Shown piece after piece: positions 24,328 through 35,757 of a stretch of DNA of 64,000 nt; the stretch's first letter is position 1; the number at the start of each line of letters is the position of its first letter. The position numbers were made by a program, and so were the translations under genes. Source of the DNA: Sarocladium kiliense (taxonomy: Eukaryota > Ascomycota > Sordariomycetes > Hypocreales > Sarocladiaceae); NCBI GenBank assembly GCA_030734395.1, contig JAUZTG010000016.1, positions 682,001 through 746,000 of the forward strand, read 5' to 3'. The notes under the pieces were generated by a model. The model was given only the letters and a program-made list of their open reading frames with translations. It was not told the origin of the DNA and did no database searches.

Positions 24328-25900
24328 ATGTCTGTCTCAAAAGCTGCAAACGTCGTCGAGAAGCTCGCTGGCCATGATGGAAGCTCTGTGACCCAACAAG
24401 ATGTTGCCAACTACAGTGAGACTGGCGACCCCAGCCAGACGATGAAAGCTCTTGTCTGGCAGGGCAAGAACAAGGTCGAGATGGGTATGTATCCCACCAT
24501 GTCTCTCATGATTGACAGCATACTAACAGAACACGAAGCCGATGTCCCCAGACCCAAGATTATCGAGGACCGCGATGTCATCCTCCGAGTTACAGGCAGC
24601 ACCGTCTGTGGATCTGACCTCCATCTTCTTCACGGCGCTGTTGTCCAGCTCCAAGCCGGCGATATTCTCGGTCACGAGTTCTGTGGTGTTGTCGACGAGG
24701 TCGGCTCAGCTGCGAAGGGCATTGAGGTCGGCAAGCGTTATGTCGCTTCATTCCAGATTGCATGTGGCGATTGCTTCTTCTGCAAGCAGAAGCTGTCGTC
24801 GCAATGTGAGAAGACAAACTCGAACACCACGGAGAGGGCTATGTACGGTGGCCAGACAGCGGGCATGTTTGGTTACAGCCATTTTGTCGGTGGCTTTGCT
24901 GGAGGTGAGGTACCAAGAAAACGATCTATGAAGGACGTATGACACTAACATCCGCCCAGGTCAGGCTGAGTACGTTCGTGTACCCCTTGGAGATGTGAAC
25001 CTCTTGGAGATCCCCGATGGTGTGCCAGACGAGAAGGGTAAGTTGCTATCAATTCCAAACACGTCAGCCCGAGCTAATTCATCGCAGCGCTCTACCTTTC
25101 CGATGTTCTTGCAACATCCTACAACGCCGCCAAGGACACCGCGATCTACGAGAATGACGAGGTCGCCATCTGGGGCGCCGGCCCCATCGGTCAAATGGCC
25201 GGTATCTTCGCCCTCGGCGAGGGTGCCAAGCGTGTCATCTTCGTCGACACCGAGCCTCGCCTGACCTACATCCGCGAGCACTGGCCCGCCGAGCAAAAAG
25301 ACAAAGTCGACTACATCGACTTCAAGAAGCTGTCCTTCGGTGTCACTAACAAGGAGACTGTCGTCAGCAGGCTCAAAGAGATGTGCGGTGGTCGCGGACC
25401 TGATGTTGCCATTGAGTGTGCTGCTGGAGAGTATGCCAAGGGATGGCTTCATACTATTGAGCTGGCTGTTGGTGCCGAGACGGATACCAGTGAGCTGCTG
25501 AATGAGATGATTGAGAGTGTGCGCAACTACGGCCGTTGCGGTGTGACCGGCGTTTACGTTGGATACGTGAGTTCTCTCGACTCTTTCAATTGATCATGTC
25601 ATCTTACTGACATACGCGCAGACCAACCACTTCAACATCGGTTCCCTCATGGAGCGCGGCGTCCGTCTGATCGGCAACGGCCAGGCTCCTGTCCACAAGT
25701 ACTGGGAGGAGCTCCTCGAGATGATCAAGAAGGGTACCCTCGACCCAATGCAGATGGTGTCACACCGTGTCCGCCTCGAGGACCTCGACAGGGTCTACTA
25801 CGCATTCGAGAAGCGCGAGGATGGCATGCAAAAGGTGTTCGTCGAGACGAAGTTCTCGTTCCCAGCGGCCAAGGACTCACCTCCGTTGAAGAGGTTCTAA
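24328..25900 (+). CDS. Zinc-dependent alcohol/formaldehyde dehydrogenase-like protein, 455 aa, 5 exons
   Basis: Exons are 24328-24484, 24530-24904, 24960-25037, 25088-25566 and 25622-25900, all GT-AG and in phase. It is a medium-chain dehydrogenase/reductase. Catalytic-zinc ligands are C79 (TVCGSDLH) and H101/E102 (GHEFCG). The structural-zinc lobe is C131, C134, C137 and C145 (CGDCFFCKQKLSSQC). The Rossmann glycine motif is WGAGPIGQMA. The long insert between the nucleotide-binding domain and C-terminus (about 455 aa in total, compared with about 350 for simple alcohol dehydrogenases) fits the glutathione-independent formaldehyde-dehydrogenase-like subgroup. The expected reaction is NAD(P)-dependent alcohol or aldehyde oxidation in the cytosol; the substrate is not determined. 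Intron 1 is only 45 nt with TACTAAC almost touching its acceptor. Confidence 0.9.
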
Positions 25901-26220
25901 GGCGGAGAAACGATGAAGTGACGAGATGACGAGAGATGATGAGCTTTCCAAAATTGAATCGGACAGGGTTCTTGATATCTAGTAATTTGACAAGTAGTGC
26001 AAATATCAGTTTTAAGTACAATACCTTTGAAGAAATGCTCCTCGATATACCTCCGACGAAGTCCTGTGCCACCAAACAACAGTCAACCGGCCGTTTACCC
26101 ATGGAACGAGAACTTTCGATACATCTATCTTATGCCCCTAAGTTTATACCTCAATATATGCCCATTTAAAAATGGGAGAGTCGGGCCATCGTTTCTATCC
26201 CAAGTCATCGAAAGCCGGTC

Positions 26221-26231
26221 GGGTTAGGGTT
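26221..26231 (+). promoter_or_regulatory. Telobox-like motif upstream of RFT1
   Basis: GGGTTAGGGTT lies about 100 bp upstream of the RFT1 start codon. TTAGGG boxes bind Tbf1/Myb-type factors in promoters of several fungi. The motif is seen directly; a regulatory role is inference. Confidence 0.3.
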
Positions 26232-26329
26232 GTCCTCATTGTAGCCACATCTCCTGGGGCTACGACCTTCGTTGCTTCACCTCGCGAACACCACGAACCT
26301 CACCGTATCTCATCCCCACAAATCTCTCA

Positions 26330-28143
26330 ATGGCGACGAAAAGAAAGCCATCTGTACCTGCTGAGGGCTCTTCCAGCAAAGATGCCCTGCAAACCTCCTC
26401 TCAACCGCCCGCCGCATCATCCATGCTCAAAGGTGCCTCCCTCCTCATCATCCTGCAGCTCCTCTCCCGCGTCCTGACCTTCATCGCCAATCAACTTCTC
26501 CTCCGCTTCCTCACCGCCCCTCTTCTTGGTCTCTCCACTCAACTAGAGGTCTACTACCTCTCTGTTCTCTTCTTTGCCCGGGAAAGTTTACGTGTCGCAA
26601 TCCAGCGTCAAGGCATATCTGATGCACCCGGCACGACAGCAGCTGGGGAGAGGGCAGCGAGGCAGCGTGAGGGACAGGCTGTGGTGAATCTTGGATACCT
26701 GGCAATCGCTCTGGGGAGCTTCGTCAGTGTAGCATTGGGTGCAATGTACCTTCACTACGCTACTGAGACAACTTTGAACACGCCTTACTTGGTTGAAAGT
26801 TTGTACCTCTACGGCATTGCATCAATGGTCGAGCTCCTCTCCGAGCCTTGCTTCGTTCTCATGCAAATCCGCCTCCAATTTGGCACACGAGCTGCTGCCG
26901 AATCCATCGCGACTTTTCTCCGCTGCTTTGTCGTCTTCGGTTCTGCCGTCTACGCCACCCGTCGGGGCCTCGCGATCGGCGTCTTGCCTTTCGCTCTTGG
27001 CCAGCTGACATATGGCACATCGCTGCTCGTCGTCTACACGATCTCAGGCTATCGCACGGCATCATCGACTGGTTTCTCGCTCTTTCCAACAAAGCTGACA
27101 TCTAGCGATGGAGAGTCTCAGTTTTCTCTCTCGTATCTCTACAAGCCTACCATGAGTCTTGCTGGCAGCATGATGGCTCAGTCTGTTGTGAAGCACTTGC
27201 TCACCCAAGGCGACACCTTTCTCATATCACTACTCTCTACAGCCGATGTTCAGGGTGTATATGCTCTGGCCAACAACTACGGTGGCCTTCTGGCTCGTCT
27301 TCTCTTTCAACCTATCGAAGAGAGCAGTAGAAGCTACTTTTCTCGTCTCCTCGCATCACCTGCGATATTCATTCGCGTTCCCAAAGGTGGCAAATCTTCT
27401 TCTTCACCATCTCCGGCCGTAATCGAGGCAAAACGAAGCCTTCACACCATCCTCCGAATTTACGTGCTCCTGTCCATCTCGATTGTGAACGTCGGCCCTT
27501 GCGTCGCACCACACTTGCTCGCCATCGTTGCAGGTTCCCAGTGGACCAGTCGAGGAGCCGGCGACGTTCTCGGCTTCTACTGCTACTACATCCCTTTCCT
27601 CGCTCTAAATGGTATCACTGAAGCTTTCGTTGCTTCTGTGGCGACCGAGGCACAAGTTCACATACAGTCTTTCTGGATGGGAGGATTCTCCATTGCATTC
27701 GCTGGTGCAGCTTTCGTCTTCATGAGGGTATTCCCTCTCGGTGCCATTGGCTTGGTTCTTGCAAACATCATTAACATGCTATGCCGGATCATCTGGAGTG
27801 GATTCTTCATTACCAGCTTCTTCAACAAGCATGGGACTGAATTCGGCATTTTGTCGCTCCTACCGACAGGCGTTGCTGCGGCCTCCGTTGCCAATATCTT
27901 GGCCATGAGATGGTTCCAAAAGAACATTGACATCAACGAGGGCCCGATCTATTCTTTAGCGGCAGCAGTGGGCACAAGCCTACCGATGCTGTTGTTCTTG
28001 TACGTTCAAATTTTATCCCATTGCAAGCTTCGTCTATCTTGCTGACTGAGTTAAACCCTAGTGCATACACCGAACGAGACCTTCTTGTCCAGGCCGTCGC
28101 TCAGGTCAGAGGAAGGAGAAGCGCCGCTGCGAAAACCAAATGA
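26330..28143 (+). CDS. RFT1: RFT1, ER membrane oligosaccharide-lipid transport protein, 583 aa, 2 exons
   Basis: Exons are 26330-27999 and 28062-28143; the 62-nt intron (gtacgt...ccctag) lies near the C-terminus, and the last exon encodes FAYTERDLLVQAV and a basic tail. The protein is a polytopic membrane protein of the RFT1/MOP family. The N-terminus carries the family-like block SSMLKGASLLIILQLLSRVLTFIANQLLLR and EVYYLSVLFFARESLRVAIQR. About 10-12 hydrophobic segments follow, with the conserved PIEESSRSYFSRLL region in the middle. RFT1 is required in the ER for N-glycosylation at the Man5GlcNAc2-PP-dolichol step; whether it is itself the flippase is disputed. The length matches fungal homologues. 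The stop codon is only 68 bp from the stop of the convergent DBP3 gene. Confidence 0.93.
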
Positions 28144-28211
28144 TACCCTCTATGCGAATTCCAAAAGACTTTTGTAGCATGAGAATGAGAACATAAATAA
28201 ATAGACAGCAC

Positions 28212-30104
28212 TTAATCGAAAGTAATCTTCGTCGACTTCTGGTTCATGTCAACGTCCTTGAAGAATGAGCCGTACATGTCATGAGTCTTCTTCTTCACAG
28301 TTGTGCCGAACTTCATCAGATCCTCAGGTACAGGTTGGTTGGCTCCGCGGAGAATATTGATCAGTCTAAGAAGCAGATTAGCATTTCTTCAAGGGAATGA
28401 GCCTAAAATGGATGACATACGAGCCAGAGTGTGCCTTATCCTGAATAGTAAAGAAGGTGATCGCCTCGCCGGTCTTGCCAGCACGGCCTGTACGTCCGAT
28501 ACGGTGAACATAGTCCTCGATCGTAAGGGGGAACTGTGCTACGTTAGCAAGGACTCGAATTGGATGGGATCCTCCTCAACACTTACTGTGCAGTTGATGA
28601 CCAACTTGACCTCAGGGATATCCAAGCCTCGGGCGGCAACATCTGTCGCTACCAGCACAGGCGTTTGGCCAGATTTGAACGCCTCCAAACTCCTCGTTCG
28701 CTGTTCCTGCTTCAGGTCACCGTGGATTCCACCGACTCTGATGCCCTTCCTCTGTAGCGTCTGCTCAACCCTTGTCGCCTCCTTCTTATAAAGACAGAAC
28801 ACCAAGATCCTGTCATCACGGCCATTGCCCTGCTGACGCTGCTTGATGAGGTTCAGAAGGCGGAACTCCTTATCGCGGGGTTCCATGACCTCAACACTTT
28901 GGGTGATGCGTGAGTTGGCCTGAAGCTCAACAGCACCGCTCGCGGACTCCTTGCCGCCGGAGCCGATCGTGATCTTGATCGGGTTCACCATGAAGGTGCT
29001 GGCAAGAGACTGCACGGATGCAGGCCAGGTGGCTGTGAACATGAGGGTTTGACGCTTCTCGCGAGGCGGGCACTCCCCAAGGATCTGCTTGATATCCTCC
29101 TCGAAACCGGTGTCGAGCATGCGATCGGCCTCATCAAGGACAGCGAACTTGACTCCGCTGAGATCGACAGTGCCATCTGACATGAAGTCCTTCAGACGGC
29201 CGGGAGTAGCGACAATGATATCAGCGCCCTTGTTAAGAAGTGCTCTCTGGTCATCCTTCGATGCGCCACCATAAAGACACACGCTCTTCAGACGCACAAG
29301 CGACGCAAGCTTGGAGAGTTGCTCCTGTGTCTGCATGGCCAGCTCGCGCGTTGGGGAGACAATGACAGCCTTGACACCACGCTTTCCAACAGCAAGAACA
29401 GACTCAACACACGGCAGAGCAAATGCCATGGTCTTTCCTGAACCAGTCTCGGCGACTCCAACGGTGTCGCGACCAGACAATGTGAACGGCCATGATGCAG
29501 CCTGAATCGGTGTAGGGGCTTTGTAGCCAGCGAAAGGAGAGGGACGCTTCTCGAGAAGGTTGGAAGCGGGGAGATGGCGGAACTCGATGACCGGGCGGAG
29601 GGAGATGGTCTTCGTGAGGGGGTCGACAATAGAGATCTCGTGCTTGTCCATGAAAGCGTCGATCTCGAGCTGTGGCACCTCTGAAAGGCCGAGGGTCTGG
29701 ACATAAGAGGCATCATCGTCGGCCACTGCAGGAGCCAAAGGCTCAGGCTCCTCTGTTTGAACAGCGCCATTTCCCTCCTTCTTCTCCTTCTTATCTTTCT
29801 TCTCCTTCTTCGCCTTCTTCTCGTCCTTGCTCTTCTTGCTCTTCTTCTCCTCCTTGGCGGGGGCTTCCTCAGAAGCAACCTCTTCGTCGTCCTGTGAAGA
29901 GGCCTGAACCTCCTCAGCAGCCTTCTTAGCCTTCTTCTCCTTCTTGGCCTTCTTCTTCTCCTTGCGCTCCTTCTTCTCCTTCTTCAGGCGGGCCTTCTCT
30001 TCGGCGCTGATCTCGGCACTGTCGACCTTAGTCTTCTTGGAGGGGCGGACGACATGCTCGTCGCCATTGGCCTCCTCGGCGAGACGGTGTTTCGTAGCAG
30101 CCAT
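28212..30104 (-). CDS. DBP3: ATP-dependent RNA helicase DBP3, 594 aa, 3 exons
   Basis: Exons are 30104-28587, 28533-28421 and 28365-28212. Introns of 53 and 55 nt near the 3' end interrupt helicase motif VI coding. The ATG at 30104 is the first true ATG. An N-terminal lysine/glutamate-rich extension (about residues 34-110, repeated KKEKK) is typical of nucleolar DBP3. The DEAD-box core has PTPIQAASWP (Q motif), AETGSGKT (218-225), PTRELA, TPGR, DEAD, FTATWP (motif III as in the Dbp2/Dbp3 group), ATDVAARGLDIP and, in exon 2, HRIGRTGRAG. The role expected from the family is pre-60S ribosome biogenesis and pre-rRNA processing in the nucleolus. It shares a promoter region of about 516 bp with the divergent Emi1-like gene and is convergent with RFT1. 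Confidence 0.95.
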
Positions 30105-30620
30105 TGTGTAAGAAGTCACAATGGCAAAAATGCTGTACTGAGACTGAGTTGGAGAGGCGGCTGAGATGGACTAGACGGACTGCGCTGGTGGCGGTGGGAA
30201 TCCCAAGACCCCGAAGAAAAAAATGTTTATCGATACCAAATCCCTGTCGCCATCCCACTTTACCCCCAAATTTGCTACCCTGCACGCGACCGGGTTTTCG
30301 GCGGACCCGTTCTTCCGCGTAAAGCAGCGTTGTCAAGGTCGCGAAAAGGAAGACCAACTGCGCGTGACCAATTAATGCATCGAGACCAGAACATCAGCGA
30401 AGCGATCATTGGCTAGCATCCCGGGCAACCTGCATCAGACCACACGGAAGACACGACCGTCATATCCCCGCGTTTCCTGCATCATCGACACCCTCCGAAC
30501 CACCGAGAACGAGACTTCCATCTTACCATAGACACTCCATCACCTCTACAATCTCTAGCGTTCCTTGCGCACATCGGAACGGCCTTGTCGACTGCACAGA
30601 ACAACCAGAAAACCGTCACC

Positions 30621-31262
30621 ATGGGCTGGCTTTGGGCATCACCGTCACCACAAAAGCCATCAACGCCGGTGCAGAACCAATCTTCCTCGGTACAGGCTGC
30701 ACAGGCTGCAGCACCCAACGAACCCGTCGATCCAGAGATCCAGAAGTTCTTCGACCTCTTCAAGTCTGACACCAGCTCATCTGCCAACAGCAACAACACA
30801 TCAATTCCCTCCAACACAAACGCCACAACTTCATCCTCTCAACAATCCTCCGATTCCGCCGACACCCAGAAGTCGTGGTTCTCACTGCGCAAAACCAACG
30901 CCGAACCCGCACCCCAAGCCCCTCCCCTCTCTCCGCTCTCAGAATCTCTCCTTCCAACAGAGATGTCCTGCAGACAAGCATTCGACCAAGCCTGGGCCTG
31001 CAATGGCTTCGGTGGGCAATGGAATTCTGTATACCGCTACGGCTCAATGCGATCTTGCAGCGAGCAGTGGGATGACTTCTGGTTCTGCATGAGGACGAGG
31101 ACTCAGACGGGCAAAGTGAAGGAGGATCTCGTGCGCGCCAGGTACAGGGAGAAGGAGTGGAGGAAGTACGGGCCGGGGCAGCCAAGTAGTGAGGATATCT
31201 GGGAGAGTAGGGAGAGGAAGGTTGAGCCTGGGACGGTGTTCACGGAGAAGATTGACCTTTGA
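30621..31262 (+). CDS. Emi1-like DUF3128 protein with twin CX9C motifs, 213 aa
   Basis: Single exon. The start chosen is the ATG in GTCACCATGGG at 30621, since the open frame upstream lacks an ATG. Residues 1-110 are Ser/Asn/Gln-rich and probably disordered. The C-terminal domain holds paired motifs C117-X9-C127 and C146-X9-C156, then a charged helix ending TVFTEKIDL. This is the DUF3128 family, which includes yeast Emi1, a protein linked to early meiotic induction and to mitochondria. Twin CX9C proteins are often oxidised in the mitochondrial intermembrane space, so such a location is a reasonable inference. It is divergent from DBP3. Confidence 0.87.
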   Translation: MGWLWASPSPQKPSTPVQNQSSSVQAAQAAAPNEPVDPEIQKFFDLFKSDTSSSANSNNTSIPSNTNATTSSSQQSSDSADTQKSWFSLRKTNAEPAPQAPPLSPLSESLLPTEMSCRQAFDQAWACNGFGGQWNSVYRYGSMRSCSEQWDDFWFCMRTRTQTGKVKEDLVRARYREKEWRKYGPGQPSSEDIWESRERKVEPGTVFTEKIDL

Positions 31263-31511
31263 AAGACGAGCGAGATCCTTATATCACATATATTTGCAAT
31301 TCTACATACCCTACTTCACTCAAGTCTGTTGCTACGCTGAGTATGGCCACGTGTCTGATACTGCTGAATTGAAAATTGGAAGACGGTAGGTAAAATAGGA
31401 ACGAAGAGAGCACCCAACGTATGAACCGGAATATGGACTTGAATAGCAGCCAGAGCGTCCTTCACAAAGAAACGTTGTTGACTATGTAGCAAGGAACGCA
31501 ACAAGACAAGG

Positions 31512-31618
31512 AGTCAAAATAGTAACCAAGATATGGGCCAGAAGAGCAGTCAAAATAGGAACCAAGATACGGACCAGAAGAGCAGCATAACAACGACCAG
31601 GATAACAGCCAAGAGAGC
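31512..31618 (+). repeat. Degenerate 36-bp tandem repeat (about 3 units)
   Basis: Unit 1 (31512-31547) and unit 2 (31548-31583) are both 36 bp, begin AGTCAAAATAG, share AACCAAGAT and end CAGAAGAGC; they differ at only a few positions. A third, more diverged unit follows to about 31618. Related CCA-AGA blocks continue irregularly on both sides (about 31398-31690). It sits between the 3' ends of the Emi1-like gene and HSP70. The purine/A-rich strand is the plus strand. Minisatellite-like, function unknown. Confidence 0.65.
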
Positions 31619-31963
31619 GACCCAAATAGCAAGCAGAACAGCCAACACCTTTATAACCAGGACACACACACCAGAATAAGGAACAAGCCAGAACAATGCT
31701 GTCAACGAGGTAATTGATTAATTGACTAGCGAAAGTCACGATGTAGGCAAGATATCAACTTTTGAATTCGTGTTGATTCATTAAAGTACAGATTCTGGCA
31801 AAACCACCAGTTTTTCCCTATTCATGACCATGAACTGCGTGCAAAAAAGCAAAGTCTAAAATCATTGCATCATCCCTTGAGCGCCAATTGCGTCCATACC
31901 GAAACGACTTCTTCTCCTGAGATCTTCCGCCTCAAGGTAGGTATGAGGGTATCAATTTGTTGT

Positions 31964-33639
31964 TTAGTCGACCTCCTCGACGGTCGGGCCATCATCACCA
32001 CCCTGGCCGCCAGCGCCACCAGGACCGCCAGCACCGGGGAAGCCGCCGGGGCCGCCAGCTCCGGGCATGCCACCGGGCATACCGCCACCCTCACCAGAGC
32101 CGTAGAACTTCATCATGATGGGGTTGGCGACAGCCTCGAGCTCCTTCTGGTGCTCCTCGTACTCCTCCTTAGAGGCGGACTGGCTGTCGTCGAGCCAAGC
32201 AACGACCTTGTCGATCTCAGCCTTGAGGGTCTCCTTGTCGGCAGCCTCGATCTTCTCCTCGACCTTGGGGTCGCTGAGGGTGTTGCGAAGAGAGTAGGCA
32301 TAAGACTCGAGGCCGTTCTTGGCCGCGACACGGGCGCCCTCAGCCTCATCCTCCTCCTTGTACTTCTCGGCATCAGCGAGCATGCGCTCGATCTCCTCCT
32401 TGGACAGGCGGCCCTTGTCGTTGGTGATGACAATCTTGTTGGACTTGCCAGTGCCCTTCTCGACGGCAGAGACGTTCAGGATACCATTGGCATCAAGATC
32501 GAAGGTGACCTCAATCTGGGGAACACCACGAGGAGCAGGCGGAATACCAGTAAGCTCGAACTTGCCGAGGAGGTTGTTGTCCTTGGTGCGCTGACGCTCA
32601 CCCTCGAAGACCTGGATAAGGACACCAGGCTGGTTGTCGGAGAAGGTGGAGAAGACCTCGGCCTTCTTGGTCGGGATGGTGGTGTTGCGGGGAATGAGCT
32701 TGGTCATCATACCGCCAGCGGTCTCGATACCCATGGAGAGGGCAGCGACGTCAAGCAGCAGAATCTCGTTGGTAGACTTGGAGCTGGTGTCACCGGAGAG
32801 AATGGCAGCCTGGACTGCGGCACCGTAGGCGACAGCCTCATCGGGGTTGATGGAGCGGTTGGGCTCCTTGCCGTTGAAGTAGTCGGTGATGAGCTTCTGA
32901 ACGCGGGGGATACGGGTGGAGCCACCGACGAGGACGATCTCGTGGACCTGGCTCTTGTCGATCTTGGCGTCGCTGAGGACACGGTCGACGGGCTGGATGG
33001 TAGAGCGGAAGAGATCCTGGCAGAGCTCCTCGAAACGGGCACGGGTGATGGAGGTGTAGAAATCGATACCCTCGAAGAGAGAGTCGATCTCAATGGTGGT
33101 CTGAGCAGAAGAAGAAAGAGTGCGCTTCGCACGCTCGCAAGCCGTGCGCAGACGACGGAGAGCACGGGCATTGGTGGACAGATCCTATAAAAAAGTTAGT
33201 ATAAGAGTCAAATAATATGCGGCAAGATAGTGCAATGATCGGGGGTAAGATTGGGGGTCCAATAGCAGTTTCAAGCAAGATATGTCGCCCACATGTCGGC
33301 ATATCAAGCCATCGCCGCGATGTGTAGGGAAGAAGAAAGATAATTCAATGAACGCTGGGGAGAATTGCATACCTTCTTGTTTTTCCTCTTGAATTCGTTA
33401 ACAAAGTGGTTAACGAGACGGTTGTCGAAGTCCTCACCACCCAGGTGAGTGTCACCAGCGGTGGACTTGACCTCGAAGATACCCTCCTCGATGGTCAGGA
33501 GAGACACATCGAAGGTACCACCACCAAGATCGAAGATGAGGACGTTGCGCTCACCCTCAACCTTCTTGTCGAGACCGTAGGCAATGGCGGCAGCAGTGGG
33601 CTCGTTGATGATACGGAGAACGTTGAGGCCAGCAATGAG

Positions 33640-33684
<45 letters not shown>

Positions 33685-34119
33685 AGGGACAGTGACAACG
33701 GCGTTGTTGACGGTACCACCGAGGTAAGCCTCAGCGGTCTCACGCATCTTGGTGAGGACCATGGAGGAGATCTCCTCAGGAGTGAAGTGCTTGGTCTCGC
33801 CCTTGAACTCGACCTCAATGACAGGCTTGCTGCCCTTGTCAATGATCTTGAAGGGGAAGTGCTTCATATCAGCCTGGACCTCGGGGTCCGAGAACTTGCG
33901 GCCAATGAGACGCTTGGCATCGAAGACAGTGTTCTGAGGGTTCATGGCGACCTGATTCTTGGCGGCATCACCGATCAGACGCTCGGTGTCGGTGAAAGCG
34001 ACGAATGAGGGTGTGGTGCGGTTACCCTGGTCGTTGGCGATGATATCACATCGGTCCTCGCGGAAGATACCCACGCAAGAGTACGTGGTACCCAGATCGA
34101 TACCGACGGCGGGTGCCAT
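31964..34119 (-). CDS. Cytosolic HSP70 chaperone (SSA type), 655 aa, 2 exons
   Basis: Exons are 34119-33373 and 33184-31964, joined by a 188-nt phase-0 intron after codon 249. The ATPase domain begins MAPAVGIDLGTTYSCVGI and contains IFDLGGGTFDVS and HLGGEDFDNRLV. Exon 2 has LVGGSTRIPRVQ, then the substrate-binding domain (TGIPPAPRGVPQIEV), a helical lid, and a Gly/Pro/Met-rich tail ending in EEVD, the TPR co-chaperone docking signal of cytosolic/nuclear HSP70. Length and ending match fungal SSA-class proteins. Function: ATP-driven folding, translocation and stress protection with J-proteins and nucleotide exchange factors. A step-type heat-shock element and AGGGG stress-type motifs lie upstream. 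The long plus-strand open frame across this gene is a codon-bias shadow. Confidence 0.97.
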
Positions 34120-34331
34120 TGTGAAGATGTGTGAGGTTTGTGAGGATTCGGGGTATAGAGGTAGGAATCAGGTGTATTGCTTCGAAATTTGGTGAAGTCT
34201 TATGAAATTGCTCTTCTCAGTAATATACGAATCTGAGAGAAAAGAGGAAAGTGTGAGAGGGATGTGTGAGGAGAGGGGAAAGATGGTTTGGGGGAAAACA
34301 GGCAGAAGGTGTGAAGGCTGCCCAAGAGTCT

Positions 34332-34339
34332 CTAAATAG
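34332..34339 (-). promoter_or_regulatory. TATA-like element of HSP70
   Basis: The gene strand reads CTATTTAG, about 215 bp upstream of the HSP70 start codon and about 20 bp downstream of the candidate heat-shock element. The placement fits a TATA variant; it was judged by eye only. Confidence 0.35.
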
Positions 34340-34353
34340 CGGCGGGTGCAGAG

Positions 34354-34378
34354 GTTCGATGAGCTTCTTCGCCGTTCC
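34354..34378 (-). promoter_or_regulatory. Step-type heat-shock element upstream of HSP70
   Basis: On the plus strand TTC occurs at 34355-34357, 34365-34367 and 34375-34377, exactly 10 bp apart; on the gene strand this is GAA-N7-GAA-N7-GAA. That is the step-type arrangement known to bind Hsf1 in yeast. The position is about 235 bp upstream of the HSP70 start codon. The spacing is seen directly; Hsf1 binding is inferred. Confidence 0.55.
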
Positions 34379-34479
34379 AAGCGCTGCGGGAGAGCCCACC
34401 AGAAATTTGCAGGGGGGTCCGGAAGCTGCTAGCAGGCTGCCGAAGCAACGAGAGCGGTCTGGCAGTTGGCCAAGAGGGG

Positions 34480-35757
34480 CAATGCAGGACGGCGGATCTA
34501 ATGGCAGGGTTAGAATCAGTGAATTACTGTTTGTTGAAGCTATTTCGAGTGTTTTTGCTGCCATTCATCGATGCTGTGAGGCTCATTCGAGACTGTCGTC
34601 ACCATTGTGCACGGAGCTTTGATGTCATCTAGTGGGCATCCATGCCGGTCTGAGAGATTCCATCATCGCGGGGCACTTCGCAGGTTCCTTCTACCTGTTT
34701 CCAGCGCCATCTCATTGTGGGCGGCCTCGTACCTGATACCTGAGTGCCCCACCTGGAGCTCCCCCGCGCCCCTCCATTGCAGGGCCAAAAATTCTGAATT
34801 TTCCGTTGCCCGTTGCCGCCCAGCAACGCCTTTGTCGTAGGTGACGAGATGGAACCGACTAGCAAACGGCTGCTCAAGGCCGTTGAGGATCCTATTCGCC
34901 TTCCAGAGAGATCTTTTCACTGGAGATTGCCTCTTTGCCCACAGCTTCCGTCATGGCCCACGTCCTGGGGGCGAAGGTAATGGACGCTTTCCATCATCGC
35001 AAGTGGGGTGAGGGGCTCAGCTCAACCACAGCTCCAAGATGGTATGATTTCTGGGTTTTTGCAACAGCAGCAATGATGGCAGCTCCTGGCAGCTTCACGG
35101 CTGTGCCGGAGCATTCCAGCTTCCCGTGGGCGTCTCTAGCTCTGAAGTCAATCTCATCACATATCACACAAAGGATCCCAACAGGGCCAGTGCCTTATGT
35201 ATGGCCTGACACTGCCAGTTGCTGCCTGGCAGCTCGACAGCTGTCAGCTTTCTGCACACCAGCCAAATTTCGACTTACCAACTGCATCCGTCACTTCAAG
35301 CCTTCATACCAGCAGCTTCCGGATCTTATCGCCTTGCATCAGACGACTTCGACATCGGTGGGGCTGCTGCAATTGACTGGGTCTTGGAAGCTTCTGCACT
35401 TTTTCTCGGGTGGCAAGGGGTCTTTGAAGCCCAACCATTCTCCGGCGATCCTAGCGGGGCTGACTTTCCGTTCACTTTAGCCAGTCTCTGATGCACCTGA
35501 TTCAGGCTCCGATCTTGGAGCAAGCTCTCTGGCTACGAAAACCCAAGCCTCAAAAATCGAGTACTGGCGAGAAAGGTGATGGCCGACAGATCGCTATATT
35601 GGTCTCAATGATTTCAGATCGTAGGTCTCATGCTATGCAAATACTAATCCAGGTGACGCATTTCGCTCAAGGTCATGGCAAACATCCACATCGTTAGGTC
35701 GTAATTTCGTCCGTCGAAGTCACAGGTCGAACACTCAACTGAGTCGTCTTTCGCCTT
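34480..35757. other. Intergenic stretch, about 1.3 kb
   Basis: Distal HSP70 promoter followed by sequence with only short frames (for example 34935-35480 plus) lacking motifs. No RNA gene or repeat is recognised. Confidence 0.45.

Larger units (their letters stand above)
34274..34479. promoter_or_regulatory. Three AGGGG (STRE-like) motifs in the HSP70 promoter
   Basis: AGGGG occurs at 34274-34278, 34411-34415 and 34475-34479, flanking the candidate heat-shock element. AGGGG/CCCCT is the stress-response element bound by Msn2/Msn4-like zinc fingers in yeasts. A 5-mer is common by chance, so support comes only from clustering upstream of a stress gene. Confidence 0.3.

Noticed and set aside
31482..31739. 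Short hydrophobic minus-strand frame (85 codons) across the minisatellite
   Set aside because: Hydrophobicity comes from the antisense of an A-rich repeat. No ATG context, splice sites or conservation can be argued.
31865..33190. 441-codon plus-strand open frame opposite HSP70
   Set aside because: It lies exactly antisense to highly codon-biased HSP70 exon 2 and reads as Leu/Gly/Asp-rich low complexity, which is the usual shadow of such genes. There is no independent motif.
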